A stretch of DNA of 64,000 nt, from the NCBI GenBank assembly GCA_044229235.1, contig JBGATH010000001.1, forward strand, positions 141,552 to 205,551, read 5' to 3'. The position numbers were made by a program, and so were the translations under genes. The notes under the pieces are model-generated. The model ran no database searches. It was given only the letters and a program-made list of their open reading frames with translations, and was not told the origin of the DNA. This stretch comes from UKL13-2 sp044229235 (GTDB lineage: Bacteria > Pseudomonadota > Gammaproteobacteria > Burkholderiales > Usitatibacteraceae). Positions 50,285 to 59,339 of this stretch are shown here, piece after piece (positions within the stretch are counted from its first letter, which is position 1; each line of letters starts with the position of its first letter).

Positions 50285-51376
50285 CTAAATTGACTGCGAT
50301 AGCGCCCAGTCGATGTGCTCGATGACCAGCGCCGAGGCGTGTGCGCGGCCTGCTTGCAGCGCCGCAGAAATTTCCTGCCGGGCCACGTCGGGCAGCCCGG
50401 CAGAGGCGAGGGCGTTGCCCATTGCGACCGCGATATTGCGCAGCCAGCGATCATGGCCGATGCGGCGGATGGCCGATCCTGCGAGGCGCTCGTTGAACTG
50501 TGCTGCGCTCCAGCTGAACAGTTCCACGAGCTGCGGATGGTCCAGGCCGTTGCGCACAGAAAAGTCGCCTTCGCCGGTCTGAACGGCGTATTTGTTCCAG
50601 GGACAGACCAGCTGGCAGTCGTCGCAGCCGTAAATCCGGTTTCCCAGCAGCGGACGAAGCTCGACCGGAATCGCCCCGGCATGTTCGATGGTGAGATAGG
50701 AGATGCAGCGGCGCGCGTCCAGCAGGTAGGGTGCGATGATCGCTTGCGTGGGACAGATGTCGATGCATTGCGTGCAGGTGCCGCAGTGCTCACTGGTGAC
50801 TGCATCGACGGGCAGCGGCAGGCTGGTGTAAATCTCGCCGAGGAAAAACATCGATCCGGCATCGCGGGACAGCAGCAGGGTGTGCTTGCCGCGCCAGCCC
50901 AAACCGGCCTTGCGCGCCAGCGCCACCTCCATGACCGGCGCGGAGTCGGTAAAGACACGGTAGCGAAATTGGTCGGTATCTTGCGCCAGAGCGGATGCAA
51001 TGCGATCGGCAAGCGCTTGCAGTTTTTGGCGCAGCACCTTGTGATAGTCGCGCCCAAGCGCGTAGCGCGAGAGGAAAGCCGCCGCGGGATCCGCCAATAC
51101 TTGCCAACTGTCGACAGCAGCGGGCGGCAGATAATTGAGCCGTGCGCTGATCACGCGAACCGTTCCGGGCACCAGGTCGCCCGGCCGGGCCCGGGTTACG
51201 CCGTGGCGGGCCATATAATCCATGTCACCGTGGTAGCCGCTCGCCAGCCACTGCTGCAGCAGTGCCTCCTCGCCGGTCAGCGCGGTATCGCTGATGCCAA
51301 GTTCCTGAAAGCCGAGTTCGCGCCCCCAGTGCTTGATTTGCCGGGCAAGTGCGGTCAGGGCTGATGCATCGATCAT
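50285..51376 (-). CDS. queG: Epoxyqueuosine reductase QueG
   Basis: Cobalamin- and [4Fe-4S]-dependent enzyme for the last step of queuosine synthesis in tRNA. The 363-residue protein shows the two ferredoxin-like clusters EHCGTCTQCIDICPTQAI and CDDCQLVCPWNKYA, the cobalamin-domain region GYHGDMDYMARH, and a C-terminal HEAT-like stretch (AIRRIGHDRWLRNIAVAMGN). Divergent from tsaE, as in many betaproteobacteria. Goes with the YhhQ-type transporter earlier in the window. Confidence 0.95.
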   Translation of the reverse strand: MIDASALTALARQIKHWGRELGFQELGISDTALTGEEALLQQWLASGYHGDMDYMARHGVTRARPGDLVPGTVRVISARLNYLPPAAVDSWQVLADPAAAFLSRYALGRDYHKVLRQKLQALADRIASALAQDTDQFRYRVFTDSAPVMEVALARKAGLGWRGKHTLLLSRDAGSMFFLGEIYTSLPLPVDAVTSEHCGTCTQCIDICPTQAIIAPYLLDARRCISYLTIEHAGAIPVELRPLLGNRIYGCDDCQLVCPWNKYAVQTGEGDFSVRNGLDHPQLVELFSWSAAQFNERLAGSAIRRIGHDRWLRNIAVAMGNALASAGLPDVARQEISAALQAGRAHASALVIEHIDWALSQSI

Positions 51377-51448
51377 TCCCGCATTCTAGGCGAGGTGCGC
51401 TGATGCAATCCCTGCCCTCGGCCACGCCATCCACCAAATCGCGCAAAC

Positions 51449-51976
51449 GTGAACTCCCCTGTCATTCCACATCTGCCTGCCGCGCCAGCGCGTGAATGGG
51501 CGCTGCCTGACGAATCGGCCACGCTGGCCCTGGGCGCCGCGCTGGCAGCCACGCTCGAACCCGGTGTGGCCATTCACTTGTCGGGCGGGCTGGGGGCGGG
51601 CAAGACGACGCTGTCGCGGGGCATGCTGCGGGCGATGGGCTATGAGGGGCGCGTCAAGAGCCCGACCTACACATTGGTTGAACTTTACGTAATTTCTAAG
51701 TTACACTTGTATCACTTTGATTTTTATCGTTTCAACGATCCCGAAGAATGGAACGACGCCGGATTTCGCGATCTCTTCAACGCGGCGAATGTTTGCCTCG
51801 TCGAGTGGCCGGAGAGGGCCGGGGATCTGCTGCCGCCGCCGGACCTGAAAGTGACGCTTTCAGTGACACCGACGCAGGCGCGCCATGCGTTGATCCAGGC
51901 ACTCACACCGCGCGGACAGAAGCTGCTGCAGTCATTGCCGTCGCCACGGACGCACAACACGACGACAACGCCATAA
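51449..51976 (+). CDS. tsaE: tRNA threonylcarbamoyladenosine biosynthesis ATPase TsaE
   Basis: ATPase partner of TsaB/TsaD in making t6A37 of tRNA. 175 residues from a GTG start. Walker A is LSGGLGAGKTTLSRGML, followed by KSPTYTLVELY and HFDFYRFNDPEEWNDAGF, standard TsaE features. VEWPERAGDLLPPPDL is the late motif. The C-terminus has a longer, low-complexity tail (PSPRTHNTTTTP). Its 3' end overlaps the only ATG of the following amidase frame, which makes the amidase start a problem. Confidence 0.95.
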   Translation: MNSPVIPHLPAAPAREWALPDESATLALGAALAATLEPGVAIHLSGGLGAGKTTLSRGMLRAMGYEGRVKSPTYTLVELYVISKLHLYHFDFYRFNDPEEWNDAGFRDLFNAANVCLVEWPERAGDLLPPPDLKVTLSVTPTQARHALIQALTPRGQKLLQSLPSPRTHNTTTTP

Positions 51977-53376
51977 CGCGCGCCAGCGCGTCATGCGCTG
52001 CCGCCATCCCGGCCGCGTCACCCCACGCAGGCCGCCGTCGGCTGCTGACCTTGCCGTTGTTGCTCTCACCCTTGCTGGCGAGAGAGGCGTACGCCGCCAC
52101 CCGCGTCTCGTCAACCCGGGTGTGGCCGGCCAGCGAATACACGCGTGTCACGTTCGAGTCGCCCAGTGCGCTCAAATTCCAACACTTCCTGGTCAAGGAT
52201 CCGGAGCGGCTGGTCATCGACCTTGAGAATGTCGAATTCGGCGCGTCCCTCAAGGAACTGGCGGCCAAGATTGGCGGCAATGACCCGTACATCCAGTCGG
52301 TACGTGTGGGAATTAACCGTGCCAACGTGATTCGCGTGGTGCTTGATCTCAAGACCGAGGTGAAACCGCAGGTGTTCGCGGTAGCGCCGGCCGGCGAGTT
52401 CGGACACCGGCTGATGCTGGATATCTACCCGGCCAGGGCGCAGGATCCGATGCAGGCCCTGCTGAACGACGACACTGCGGCATTCGGCAAGGATCGCAGC
52501 GTCGAGCCCGCGAATTCGAACCTGCCCCCCGCCGAGGCGAAATCTGACGAGTCACGCCAGGCGCCGGCCGACGGCGACGCCAAGTCCGGTTCCCCCGCTC
52601 CTGCGAAAGACGACAAGGCAGTGCCTGCCGGCAAGGCAGGCAATTCGCCAACCGTCATCACCTCGCGCAAAACCACCCGGCCGATTGTGGTGGTGCTCGA
52701 TCCCGGCCACGGTGGCGAGGACCCCGGTGCGGTGGGCAAGCGTGGCACGCGCGAGAAAGATGTGGTGCTGACGATTGCACGCAAGCTCAAGGACAGGTTC
52801 GACGAAGGATCGAACTTTCGGGTGGCCCTGACGCGCGATGCCGATTACTTTGTCCCCCTGCATCACCGTGTGGCGCGCGCGCGCAAGCTGCGGGCCGACC
52901 TGTTCGTCAGCGTGCACGCCGATGCCTTCGTCACGCCGCAGGCGCATGGCTCGTCCGTGTTCGCGCTGTCGGAACGCGGTGCCACTTCGCTCGCCGCCCG
53001 CTGGCTTGCCAACAAGGAAAATGATGCCGACCTGATCGGTGGCGTCAACCTGGGCAACAAGGATGGATTCCTCGCGCGCACACTGCTGGACCTCTCCCAG
53101 ACCGCGCAAATCAACGACAGCCTCAAGCTCGGCAAGCTGGTACTGGCGGAGCTGGGCGAAGTGAACCGGCTGCACAAGCCGGTGGTGGAGCAGGCAGGCT
53201 TTGCGGTGCTCAAGGCGCCGGACATTCCCTCCATCCTGGTGGAAACGGCGTTCATCTCGAACCCGGAGGAAGAGCGCAAACTGCGCGATGCGCGCTATCA
53301 GGAAAAGATGGCCGAGGCGATCGCCGACGGCATCAAGCGTTACTTCGCGAAGAATCCACCCATCGCGCGCGCCTGA
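51748..53376 (+). CDS. amiC: N-acetylmuramoyl-L-alanine amidase (AmiC-type), start uncertain
   Basis: Periplasmic zinc amidase that splits septal peptidoglycan. Tat-like signal GRRRLLTLPLLLSPLLAREAYA, an AMIN domain (KFQHFLVKDPERLVIDLENV onward), an Ala/Pro/Lys-rich linker, and the Amidase_3 domain. Zinc ligands are the His of VLDPGHGGEDPGA with the following REKD glutamate, and SVHADAF; the catalytic Glu is in ILVETAFIS. The only ATG in frame lies 229 bases inside tsaE, which is implausibly far upstream of the RRR motif. A GTG (51805) and a TTG (51793) exist but are also inside tsaE. A rare start such as the ATT near 51934, or a sequence error, is possible. The domain part from about 52030 is certain. 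Confidence 0.92.
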   Translation: MERRRISRSLQRGECLPRRVAGEGRGSAAAAGPESDAFSDTDAGAPCVDPGTHTARTEAAAVIAVATDAQHDDNAITRASASCAAAIPAASPHAGRRRLLTLPLLLSPLLAREAYAATRVSSTRVWPASEYTRVTFESPSALKFQHFLVKDPERLVIDLENVEFGASLKELAAKIGGNDPYIQSVRVGINRANVIRVVLDLKTEVKPQVFAVAPAGEFGHRLMLDIYPARAQDPMQALLNDDTAAFGKDRSVEPANSNLPPAEAKSDESRQAPADGDAKSGSPAPAKDDKAVPAGKAGNSPTVITSRKTTRPIVVVLDPGHGGEDPGAVGKRGTREKDVVLTIARKLKDRFDEGSNFRVALTRDADYFVPLHHRVARARKLRADLFVSVHADAFVTPQAHGSSVFALSERGATSLAARWLANKENDADLIGGVNLGNKDGFLARTLLDLSQTAQINDSLKLGKLVLAELGEVNRLHKPVVEQAGFAVLKAPDIPSILVETAFISNPEEERKLRDARYQEKMAEAIADGIKRYFAKNPPIARA

Positions 53377-53403
53377 CGGCGCGCCGCGCACGCAAGTTTC
53401 CGG

Positions 53404-55878
53404 CTAGGCCGCTTCGCGCTGCGACTTCAGCAGCGCCGTCATTTCCGCAATGGTCAGCGGCTTTGCGTACAGGTAGCCCTGATAGGTATCGCAGCCGTTC
53501 AAGCGCAGGAAGTCGAGCTGCGGCTGGGTCTCCACGCCCTCGGCAATGACGCGCAGATGCAGGCGCTTGCCCATGGCAATGATGGCTTCCGTAATCGAGC
53601 AACTGTTGGCGTCCTCGGGAATCTGCGAAATGAAGGTGCGGTCGATCTTCAATGACTGCGCCGGCAGGCGCTTCAGCTGTCCCAGCGAAGAATAGCCCAC
53701 GCCGAAATCATCGATCGAGATGGTCGCGCCGATGCGCCGCAGCTCGGAAAGAATCTCGATCGATTGCTCGAGGTTGCGCATCGCGACCGTCTCGGTGATC
53801 TCCAGGTCCAGGCGCGACGCGTCGATACCGGTTTCGAGCAACGCCGACTTCATCGATGGCAACAGCTTGCGTGACACGAACTGGCGCGGCGAAAGATTCA
53901 CCGACAGGGTGAGGGTGGTATAGCCCTCCTGGTTCCAGGCGCGTATCTGCTGGCAGGCGGTGCGGAACACCCATTCACCCAGCGGCACGATCAGGCCGAG
54001 CTCTTCCGCGACAGAAATGAAATCCTTGGGGAAGATTTCTCCGTGCGCGGGATCGTTCCAGCGGATCAGGGCTTCCGCGCCGACGATGCGGCCGCTGGCC
54101 ACGTCAACCTGCGGCTGGTAGCGCAGGAAGAACTCGCTGCGCTCGATGCCGCGGCGCAGGCGCGATTCCACTTCGAGTCGCTTCGACAGCAGGAAGTTGA
54201 GGTCGCTGGTGAAGAACCTCGCGGTGTTGCGGCCGGCATCCTTTGCCTGGTACATCGCCGAATCGGCATGCTTGAGCAAGTGCTGGATGTCGGTGGCATC
54301 GTTGGGGTAATGCGAAATGCCGATCGATGCCGTCACCGTCAGTTCGTGTCCGGACACCTCGATCGGTTGCGCCAGCTCGTTGAGTATCTTGTTGGCCACC
54401 AGCTGCGCCGACTCGGGCTTGTCGAGGTCCGGCAGCACAACGATGAACTCATCCCCGCCTTCGCGTGAAACGGTGTCGCCCTCGCGCACGGTTTTCGACA
54501 GCCGCTTGGCAATGTCGCGCAGCACGTAGTCGCCGGTTTCATGGCCCAGCGTGTCGTTGACCAGTTTGAAGCGATCGAGGTCCAGGAACATGAGTGCGAC
54601 GTGCTTTTGCTGGCGACGCGCCTGCAGGATGGCCTGGTTGAGGCGATCCTGCATCAGGCGGCGGTTGGGCAGCCCGGTGAGCGCATCGTGGTGCGCCATG
54701 TAGTGAATGGTTCGCTCGGTATTGAGGCGCTCGGTGATGTCCTGTACCAGGGAGGCGACGCCGATGACCTTTTGTTCGTTATCCACCAGTGGTGTGTTGT
54801 ACCACTCGGTATGGATGATCTCGCCGCGATTGGTCTTGTTGGCCATCGTCACGCGCGTGGAACTGCGTGAATGCTGCAGCTCCATCCACATGCTGGCCAT
54901 GCGTTCGGTTTCCTGCGCGCCCTGCACCAGCATGTAGCCGGACTCGCCGATTGATTCCGCCGCAGCGTAGCCGAAGATGGCTTCCGCGGACGGGTTCCAG
55001 GTTGCGATGCGGAAGTCGGTATCCCACTCGATGACCCCGAGCGGTGTGCGTTCGAGATGCAGCCGCAATCTTTGCAATGCCAGCAGTTCCGCGCGCTCCG
55101 CCTTGCGGCGCTCGGTCGCCTCGACTTCCAGGGCCTGGTTGGCTTTTTCGACGCGGATCTTTTCTTCCTCCAGCCGCATCGCGATCAGCAGATTGTCGAA
55201 GCGCGCGGTGAGGGAATCGACCAGCGCCTTGTGCACCTTGCTGTGCACTGCCACCAGGATGCCGACCAGGATGATGATCGACGCGCCAAGCATGGAGCCG
55301 GCGCGGTCGCCAAAGCCGAAGGTGGCAATGCCCATCGGCAACAGGGAAGACATGCCGGTGAAGAAGAACAACGAGCGGTGTGGTGCGTAATAGGCGACCG
55401 AGCCCAGCGTAAGCAGCGCGACCAGCATCATTACCGGCAACTGGGTCGGACCAGCCTTGGGCAGCAGCAGCGAGCCCATCAGGCCCCAGAGCAGGGCGAT
55501 GGCGATGCTGCCGACCATGAAGCGGCGCTCCCACTTCAGCAGCGCATCCGAGGTGGGATTGGCGCGGATGAACCACTTGTAGACGCCGTAGCGCGCGATC
55601 ATCACCAGGAACGCGGCCGCAAACCACGCGAACAATTCCGGGCGTGTACCGAGTTCATTCCAGAGGATGCCGCCCAACAGGAACGTCACCATGAACTCGG
55701 CCAAATATCCGACCAGTGAAAAGCGGTAAAGCAGGCGCACCTGCTCCGCATACAAATGCTTCGACACGAACGCGCGGTCCTGTGCCGCTACCGGCGCCGC
55801 GAGCGAAAAGGTGTCATCACCAAGTGAAAACACCGATGGTGCTGCCGACTCGATTTCAGGATTCCCGCTGCTATTCAC
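53404..55878 (-). CDS. Bifunctional GGDEF/EAL cyclic-di-GMP protein with membrane and PAS domains
   Basis: 824-residue sensor. N-terminal part: six or so membrane segments (about residues 50-225), a short coiled coil (EEEKIRVEKANQALEVEATE), a PAS domain (about 270-385), then GGDEF (motif intact at 474-478 in SREGGDEFIVVL) and EAL (motif intact at 602-604 in VGAEALIRW). In the EAL domain, DDFGVGYSSLGQLKRLP and LKIDRTFI are present, so both synthesis and breakdown of c-di-GMP look possible; the net activity is not predictable. GTG start. No obvious partner genes. Confidence 0.93.
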   Translation of the reverse strand: MNSSGNPEIESAAPSVFSLGDDTFSLAAPVAAQDRAFVSKHLYAEQVRLLYRFSLVGYLAEFMVTFLLGGILWNELGTRPELFAWFAAAFLVMIARYGVYKWFIRANPTSDALLKWERRFMVGSIAIALLWGLMGSLLLPKAGPTQLPVMMLVALLTLGSVAYYAPHRSLFFFTGMSSLLPMGIATFGFGDRAGSMLGASIIILVGILVAVHSKVHKALVDSLTARFDNLLIAMRLEEEKIRVEKANQALEVEATERRKAERAELLALQRLRLHLERTPLGVIEWDTDFRIATWNPSAEAIFGYAAAESIGESGYMLVQGAQETERMASMWMELQHSRSSTRVTMANKTNRGEIIHTEWYNTPLVDNEQKVIGVASLVQDITERLNTERTIHYMAHHDALTGLPNRRLMQDRLNQAILQARRQQKHVALMFLDLDRFKLVNDTLGHETGDYVLRDIAKRLSKTVREGDTVSREGGDEFIVVLPDLDKPESAQLVANKILNELAQPIEVSGHELTVTASIGISHYPNDATDIQHLLKHADSAMYQAKDAGRNTARFFTSDLNFLLSKRLEVESRLRRGIERSEFFLRYQPQVDVASGRIVGAEALIRWNDPAHGEIFPKDFISVAEELGLIVPLGEWVFRTACQQIRAWNQEGYTTLTLSVNLSPRQFVSRKLLPSMKSALLETGIDASRLDLEITETVAMRNLEQSIEILSELRRIGATISIDDFGVGYSSLGQLKRLPAQSLKIDRTFISQIPEDANSCSITEAIIAMGKRLHLRVIAEGVETQPQLDFLRLNGCDTYQGYLYAKPLTIAEMTALLKSQREAA

Positions 55879-56188
55879 GAGCGTTCTTTCGTGTATGCCG
55901 ATTCGCTAGTGGCATGCCTGCGTCCCCGGACTGAAGGACTCTCATGTCAGGCCACTCCCCCCACAATGATCTTCCGAAGTTCATTCAGCTGAGTGCAAGC
56001 CAACCACCTCTTCAGAACCATTTTGACAAAACGGCTCTATGTGTTTGTTTTATCTAACGAACCTTAGACACTACTGGCAGGATAGTCAAGTCACCCCGGA
56101 CCGGGCCAGGAGCGACGTTAGGTGGCGGCAACGCACAGCGCCAGAGGCTGCGCAGGCTAGAATCTCGCCTTTGCCAACGGAAATCATC
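55879..56188. other. Intergenic region between the c-di-GMP gene and mutL
   Basis: About 310 bases between divergent genes with no coding frame seen. It has a good -35-like TTGACA (56023-56028) followed by A/T-rich sequence with TTTTAT and TATCTA, but the spacing to either (19 or 22 bases) is not ideal. Probably holds the promoters of both genes. Confidence 0.45.
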
Positions 56189-58015
56189 TTGAGCCTGCAT
56201 GCCGCGATCAGGGTACTGCCCGAGCTGCTGATCAACCAGATTGCGGCTGGCGAGGTCGTGGAAAGGCCAGCCGCCGCGCTCAAGGAATTGCTGGAAAACA
56301 GCCTTGACGCGGGCGCCACGCGCATCGCGATCGAACTGCAGGCGGGCGGCGTCAAGTCGATGCGGGTCGTGGATGACGGAGCAGGCATCCCGCCTGAACA
56401 GCTGCAACTGGCACTGTCGCGTCATGCCACAAGCAAGATCAGCACACTGGATGACCTGGAGACGGTCGCCAGCCTCGGGTTTCGCGGTGAGGCGCTCGCC
56501 AGCCTGGCCGCCATTTCCCGTTTGACGCTGGTGTCGCGGTCGCCCCAGGCGCCACATGGGTCACGTATCGATGCCGTCGGCGGGGAACTCTCGGAAGTCG
56601 AACCGGCGGCTTTGGCCGTGGGAACCGTGGTGCACGCCGAGGACCTGTTTTTCAACACGCCGGCCCGCCGCAAATTTCTCAAGTCAGAACCGACTGAATT
56701 CGGCCATTGCGAGGACGCGGCGCTGCGCATCGCGCTTTGTGCGCCCCATGTGACAATTTCGCTTGCGCACAACGGGCGTGTGGCCTGGCAGCTCGAAGCC
56801 GGCACGCTGCAACAGCGCATCGAAGCGGTACTGGGCGCCGAATTTGCCGCGGCCAGCGCCGCGGTGCAAGAGAGCACACCGCAGTTTTCCCTCACCGGGG
56901 CCATTGCGCTGCCTCGCTACACGCGTGCCGGACGCGACCAGCAGTACCTTTACGTCAATGGCCGTTTTGTGCGCGACAAGTCGCTGTCGCATGCGATCCG
57001 TGAGGCGTACGCCGACGTGCTGCACGGCCAGCGTCAACCGGCTTTCGTGCTGTCGCTTTCCGTCGATCCGCGCACGGTCGACGTCAACGTTCACCCCACC
57101 AAGGCCGAAGTCCGCTTTCGCGATGGGCGCGCCCTTCACCAGTTCGTGTTTCACGCCCTCAACAAGTCGCTGGCCCGTCCGGCTTCGGCGGCGGTGGCGG
57201 CCAATGCCGATCCGGCGCGATGGATGCGCGCCGACGAGCGGCTGGCGGCGGCGGGCAGTTTCATCGGGTCCGCGCCGGATACGGCGCCGGCACCGCAATG
57301 GCAGCGCGCGCACCAGTCCACACTGGCGAATTTGTCGGCCCGCGAGCAAGCCGGCACATATGAAGTGCGGCATGGCGTGCCGGCAATGGCGGTGCGGCAG
57401 GACGCGGTCGCGACCGGGCCAAACGATGGCCTGCCGCCGCTGGGATTCGCGCTCGCGCAGCTTCATGGTGTCTATATCCTTGCGCAGAATGCGCAGGGCC
57501 TGGTGCTGGTCGACATGCATGCTGCGCATGAGCGCATCGTGTACGAGCGGCTCAAGGCCGCGCTCGACCTCAACCAACTGGCCGCGCAGCCGCTGATTGC
57601 GCCGATTGCGGTAGCCCTGGGCGAGCGCGACCTGCGACTTGTTGAACAGCACCAGGATTTCTTTTCGAAACTCGGTTTTGACCTCGCGCCCTTGTCGGCG
57701 CGCGAAATCGCGATTCGCGCGGTCCCGGCCCTGCTGCCCGGCCTGGATGCACAGGGCATGCTGCGTGAATTGCTCGATGACCTTGCCGATCACGGCGCCT
57801 CGCGCGCGCTCACCGAGAGGCGCGACGCGATTCTCTCGTCGATGGCCTGCCATGGTGCGGTACGTGCCAATCGCATCCTCACTGTGCCGGAGATGAATGC
57901 GCTGCTGCGGCAGATGGAAGAAACCGAACGCGCCGGCCAGTGCAATCACGGCCGGCCGACGTGGTACCAGTTCGCCCTAGCCGACCTCGACAGGCTGTTC
58001 ATGCGCGGGCGATGA
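56189..58015 (+). CDS. mutL: DNA mismatch repair protein MutL
   Basis: GHKL-ATPase that couples MutS recognition to downstream repair. 608 residues from a TTG start (MSLHAAIRVLPELLINQIA). ATPase motifs: QIAAGEVVERPAAALKELLE, DDGAGIP, and TLGFRGEAL-like SLGFRGEALASLAAI. The N-terminal end motif is DVNVHPTKAEVRF, and the C-terminal dimerisation domain has MHAAHERIVYERLK and ACHGAVRANRIL. The endonuclease DQHAxxE motif here reads DMHAAHERI, and the CPHGRP end reads CNHGRPTW; whether nickase activity is present is unclear. A longer upstream frame is unlikely. ATGA overlap with miaA. Confidence 0.95.
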   Translation: MSLHAAIRVLPELLINQIAAGEVVERPAAALKELLENSLDAGATRIAIELQAGGVKSMRVVDDGAGIPPEQLQLALSRHATSKISTLDDLETVASLGFRGEALASLAAISRLTLVSRSPQAPHGSRIDAVGGELSEVEPAALAVGTVVHAEDLFFNTPARRKFLKSEPTEFGHCEDAALRIALCAPHVTISLAHNGRVAWQLEAGTLQQRIEAVLGAEFAAASAAVQESTPQFSLTGAIALPRYTRAGRDQQYLYVNGRFVRDKSLSHAIREAYADVLHGQRQPAFVLSLSVDPRTVDVNVHPTKAEVRFRDGRALHQFVFHALNKSLARPASAAVAANADPARWMRADERLAAAGSFIGSAPDTAPAPQWQRAHQSTLANLSAREQAGTYEVRHGVPAMAVRQDAVATGPNDGLPPLGFALAQLHGVYILAQNAQGLVLVDMHAAHERIVYERLKAALDLNQLAAQPLIAPIAVALGERDLRLVEQHQDFFSKLGFDLAPLSAREIAIRAVPALLPGLDAQGMLRELLDDLADHGASRALTERRDAILSSMACHGAVRANRILTVPEMNALLRQMEETERAGQCNHGRPTWYQFALADLDRLFMRGR

Positions 58016-58962
58016 TCGATCACCTGAAGACGCAGAAGGTCATCTTCCTGCTCGGCCCGACCGCGGCAGGCAAAACCGATCTGGCGCTGGCATTGGCAGC
58101 GCGCTTTCCGCTCGAAATCGTCAGCGTCGATTCTGCGCAGGTCTATCGCGGCATGGACATCGGCACCGCCAAACCCGATGCCGATACGCTGGCGCGCTTT
58201 CCGCACCACCTCATCAACCTCATTGATCCGGTTGAAGCGTATTCGGCGGCCCGATTCTGCAGCGATGCGAACGTGGCGATCCGGGAGGTGCAGGCGCGCG
58301 GTGCCGTGCCGCTGCTCACCGGCGGGACGATGCTTTACGCTCGCGCGCTCACGCAGGGCTTGAGCAGTCTTCCGCCGGCGGATCCGGCAGTACGTGCGCA
58401 ACTCGAGTCCGAGGCGCGCGCGATCGGCTGGCCGGCCATGCACGCCCGGCTTGCGGTTTTCGATCCCGTCACTGCGGCGCGGCTCGAGCCCAATGATGCA
58501 CAGCGCATTCAGCGCGCGCTCGAGGTATGGCGGGTCACCGGGTCGCCAATATCGGCGTTACAGACCGCGGCCGACTCCCCACCGGCGTTTCCGCATCGCG
58601 CGCTGATGCTTGGCTTGATGCCGGCCGATCGCGCCCTGCTGCACGATCGCATCGCGCGGCGTTTCGAAAACATGCTCGCCTGCGGCCTCATCGACGAGCT
58701 TGCGGAACTGCGCATGCAGTTTGCACTGACTCCTGACATGCCATCGATGCGCGCAGTCGGCTATCGGCAGGTTTGGGAATATCTGGACGGCAGGATCGAT
58801 CGCCAGGCGATGGCGCAAAAAGGTATTGCGGCGACGCGCCAGCTGGCCAAGCGCCAGATGACATGGCTGCGATCCATGCCGGCCATCGAACTGATTGACG
58901 GTTTTCAGCCGGACGCGCGGGCAGCGCTGGAATCGCGTTGCGCGGCTTTTCTTGACGACTGA
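58012..58962 (+). CDS. miaA: tRNA dimethylallyltransferase MiaA
   Basis: Adds dimethylallyl to A37 of tRNAs reading UNN codons. 316 residues. P-loop FLLGPTAAGKTDLALALA; then IVSVDSAQVYRGMDIGTAKP, HHLINLIDP and LTGGTMLYARAL, all MiaA signatures; C-terminal RQLAKRQMTWLR. The start overlaps the mutL stop, the standard mutL-miaA pair of proteobacteria. DMAPP for it derives from the MEP pathway (dxr at the window start). Confidence 0.96.
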   Translation: MIDHLKTQKVIFLLGPTAAGKTDLALALAARFPLEIVSVDSAQVYRGMDIGTAKPDADTLARFPHHLINLIDPVEAYSAARFCSDANVAIREVQARGAVPLLTGGTMLYARALTQGLSSLPPADPAVRAQLESEARAIGWPAMHARLAVFDPVTAARLEPNDAQRIQRALEVWRVTGSPISALQTAADSPPAFPHRALMLGLMPADRALLHDRIARRFENMLACGLIDELAELRMQFALTPDMPSMRAVGYRQVWEYLDGRIDRQAMAQKGIAATRQLAKRQMTWLRSMPAIELIDGFQPDARAALESRCAAFLDD

Positions 58963-59036
58963 ATCAGGCGCGATCCGTTAACGTGGCACGGCACCCGCGC
59001 CTGCCACGTCTCCAGATGCAATGCGCGACTGCCGCC

Positions 59037-59264
59037 TTATTCGCCGTGATACTTGAACGACAGTTTCATTTTGGCGCGGAACACCATGGTGCCGGTCTTG
59101 TCGACTTTCACATCGAGCTTGGAAACTTCCGCCACGCGAATGTCGCGGATGGTTTTGGACGCGCTCTTCACGGCATTTCTCGCGGCATCCGCCCAGGACA
59201 CGCTGCTGGTGCCAACAAGCTCGATGACCTTGTACACCGATGAACCCTTGTCTTTCTTGGCCAT
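59037..59264 (-). CDS. Dodecin (flavin-binding dodecamer)
   Basis: 75-residue dodecin-family protein that stores or buffers flavins. Seen: VYKVIELVGTSSVSWADAAR, then a helix (NAVKSASKTIRDIRVAEVSK) and the last strands (DVKVDKTGTMVFRAKMKLSF). The conserved tryptophan that stacks on the isoalloxazine ring is in SVSWADA. AGGAGA ribosome site before the ATG. Convergent with miaA; xseA is on the same strand further downstream. Confidence 0.93.
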   Translation of the reverse strand: MAKKDKGSSVYKVIELVGTSSVSWADAARNAVKSASKTIRDIRVAEVSKLDVKVDKTGTMVFRAKMKLSFKYHGE

Positions 59265-59339
59265 TCTCTTCTCCTGGTAATGGTTGGGACCACAGAATCT
59301 ACGCCGGTACTCCGGCGCAGGCAAGCAGCGGCATGCAGG

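Noticed and set aside
58981..59009. ACGTGGCA/TGCCACGT hairpin between miaA and dodecin as a bidirectional terminator
   Set aside because: Eight-bp stem with a 13-base loop and no T-run; too weak to call.
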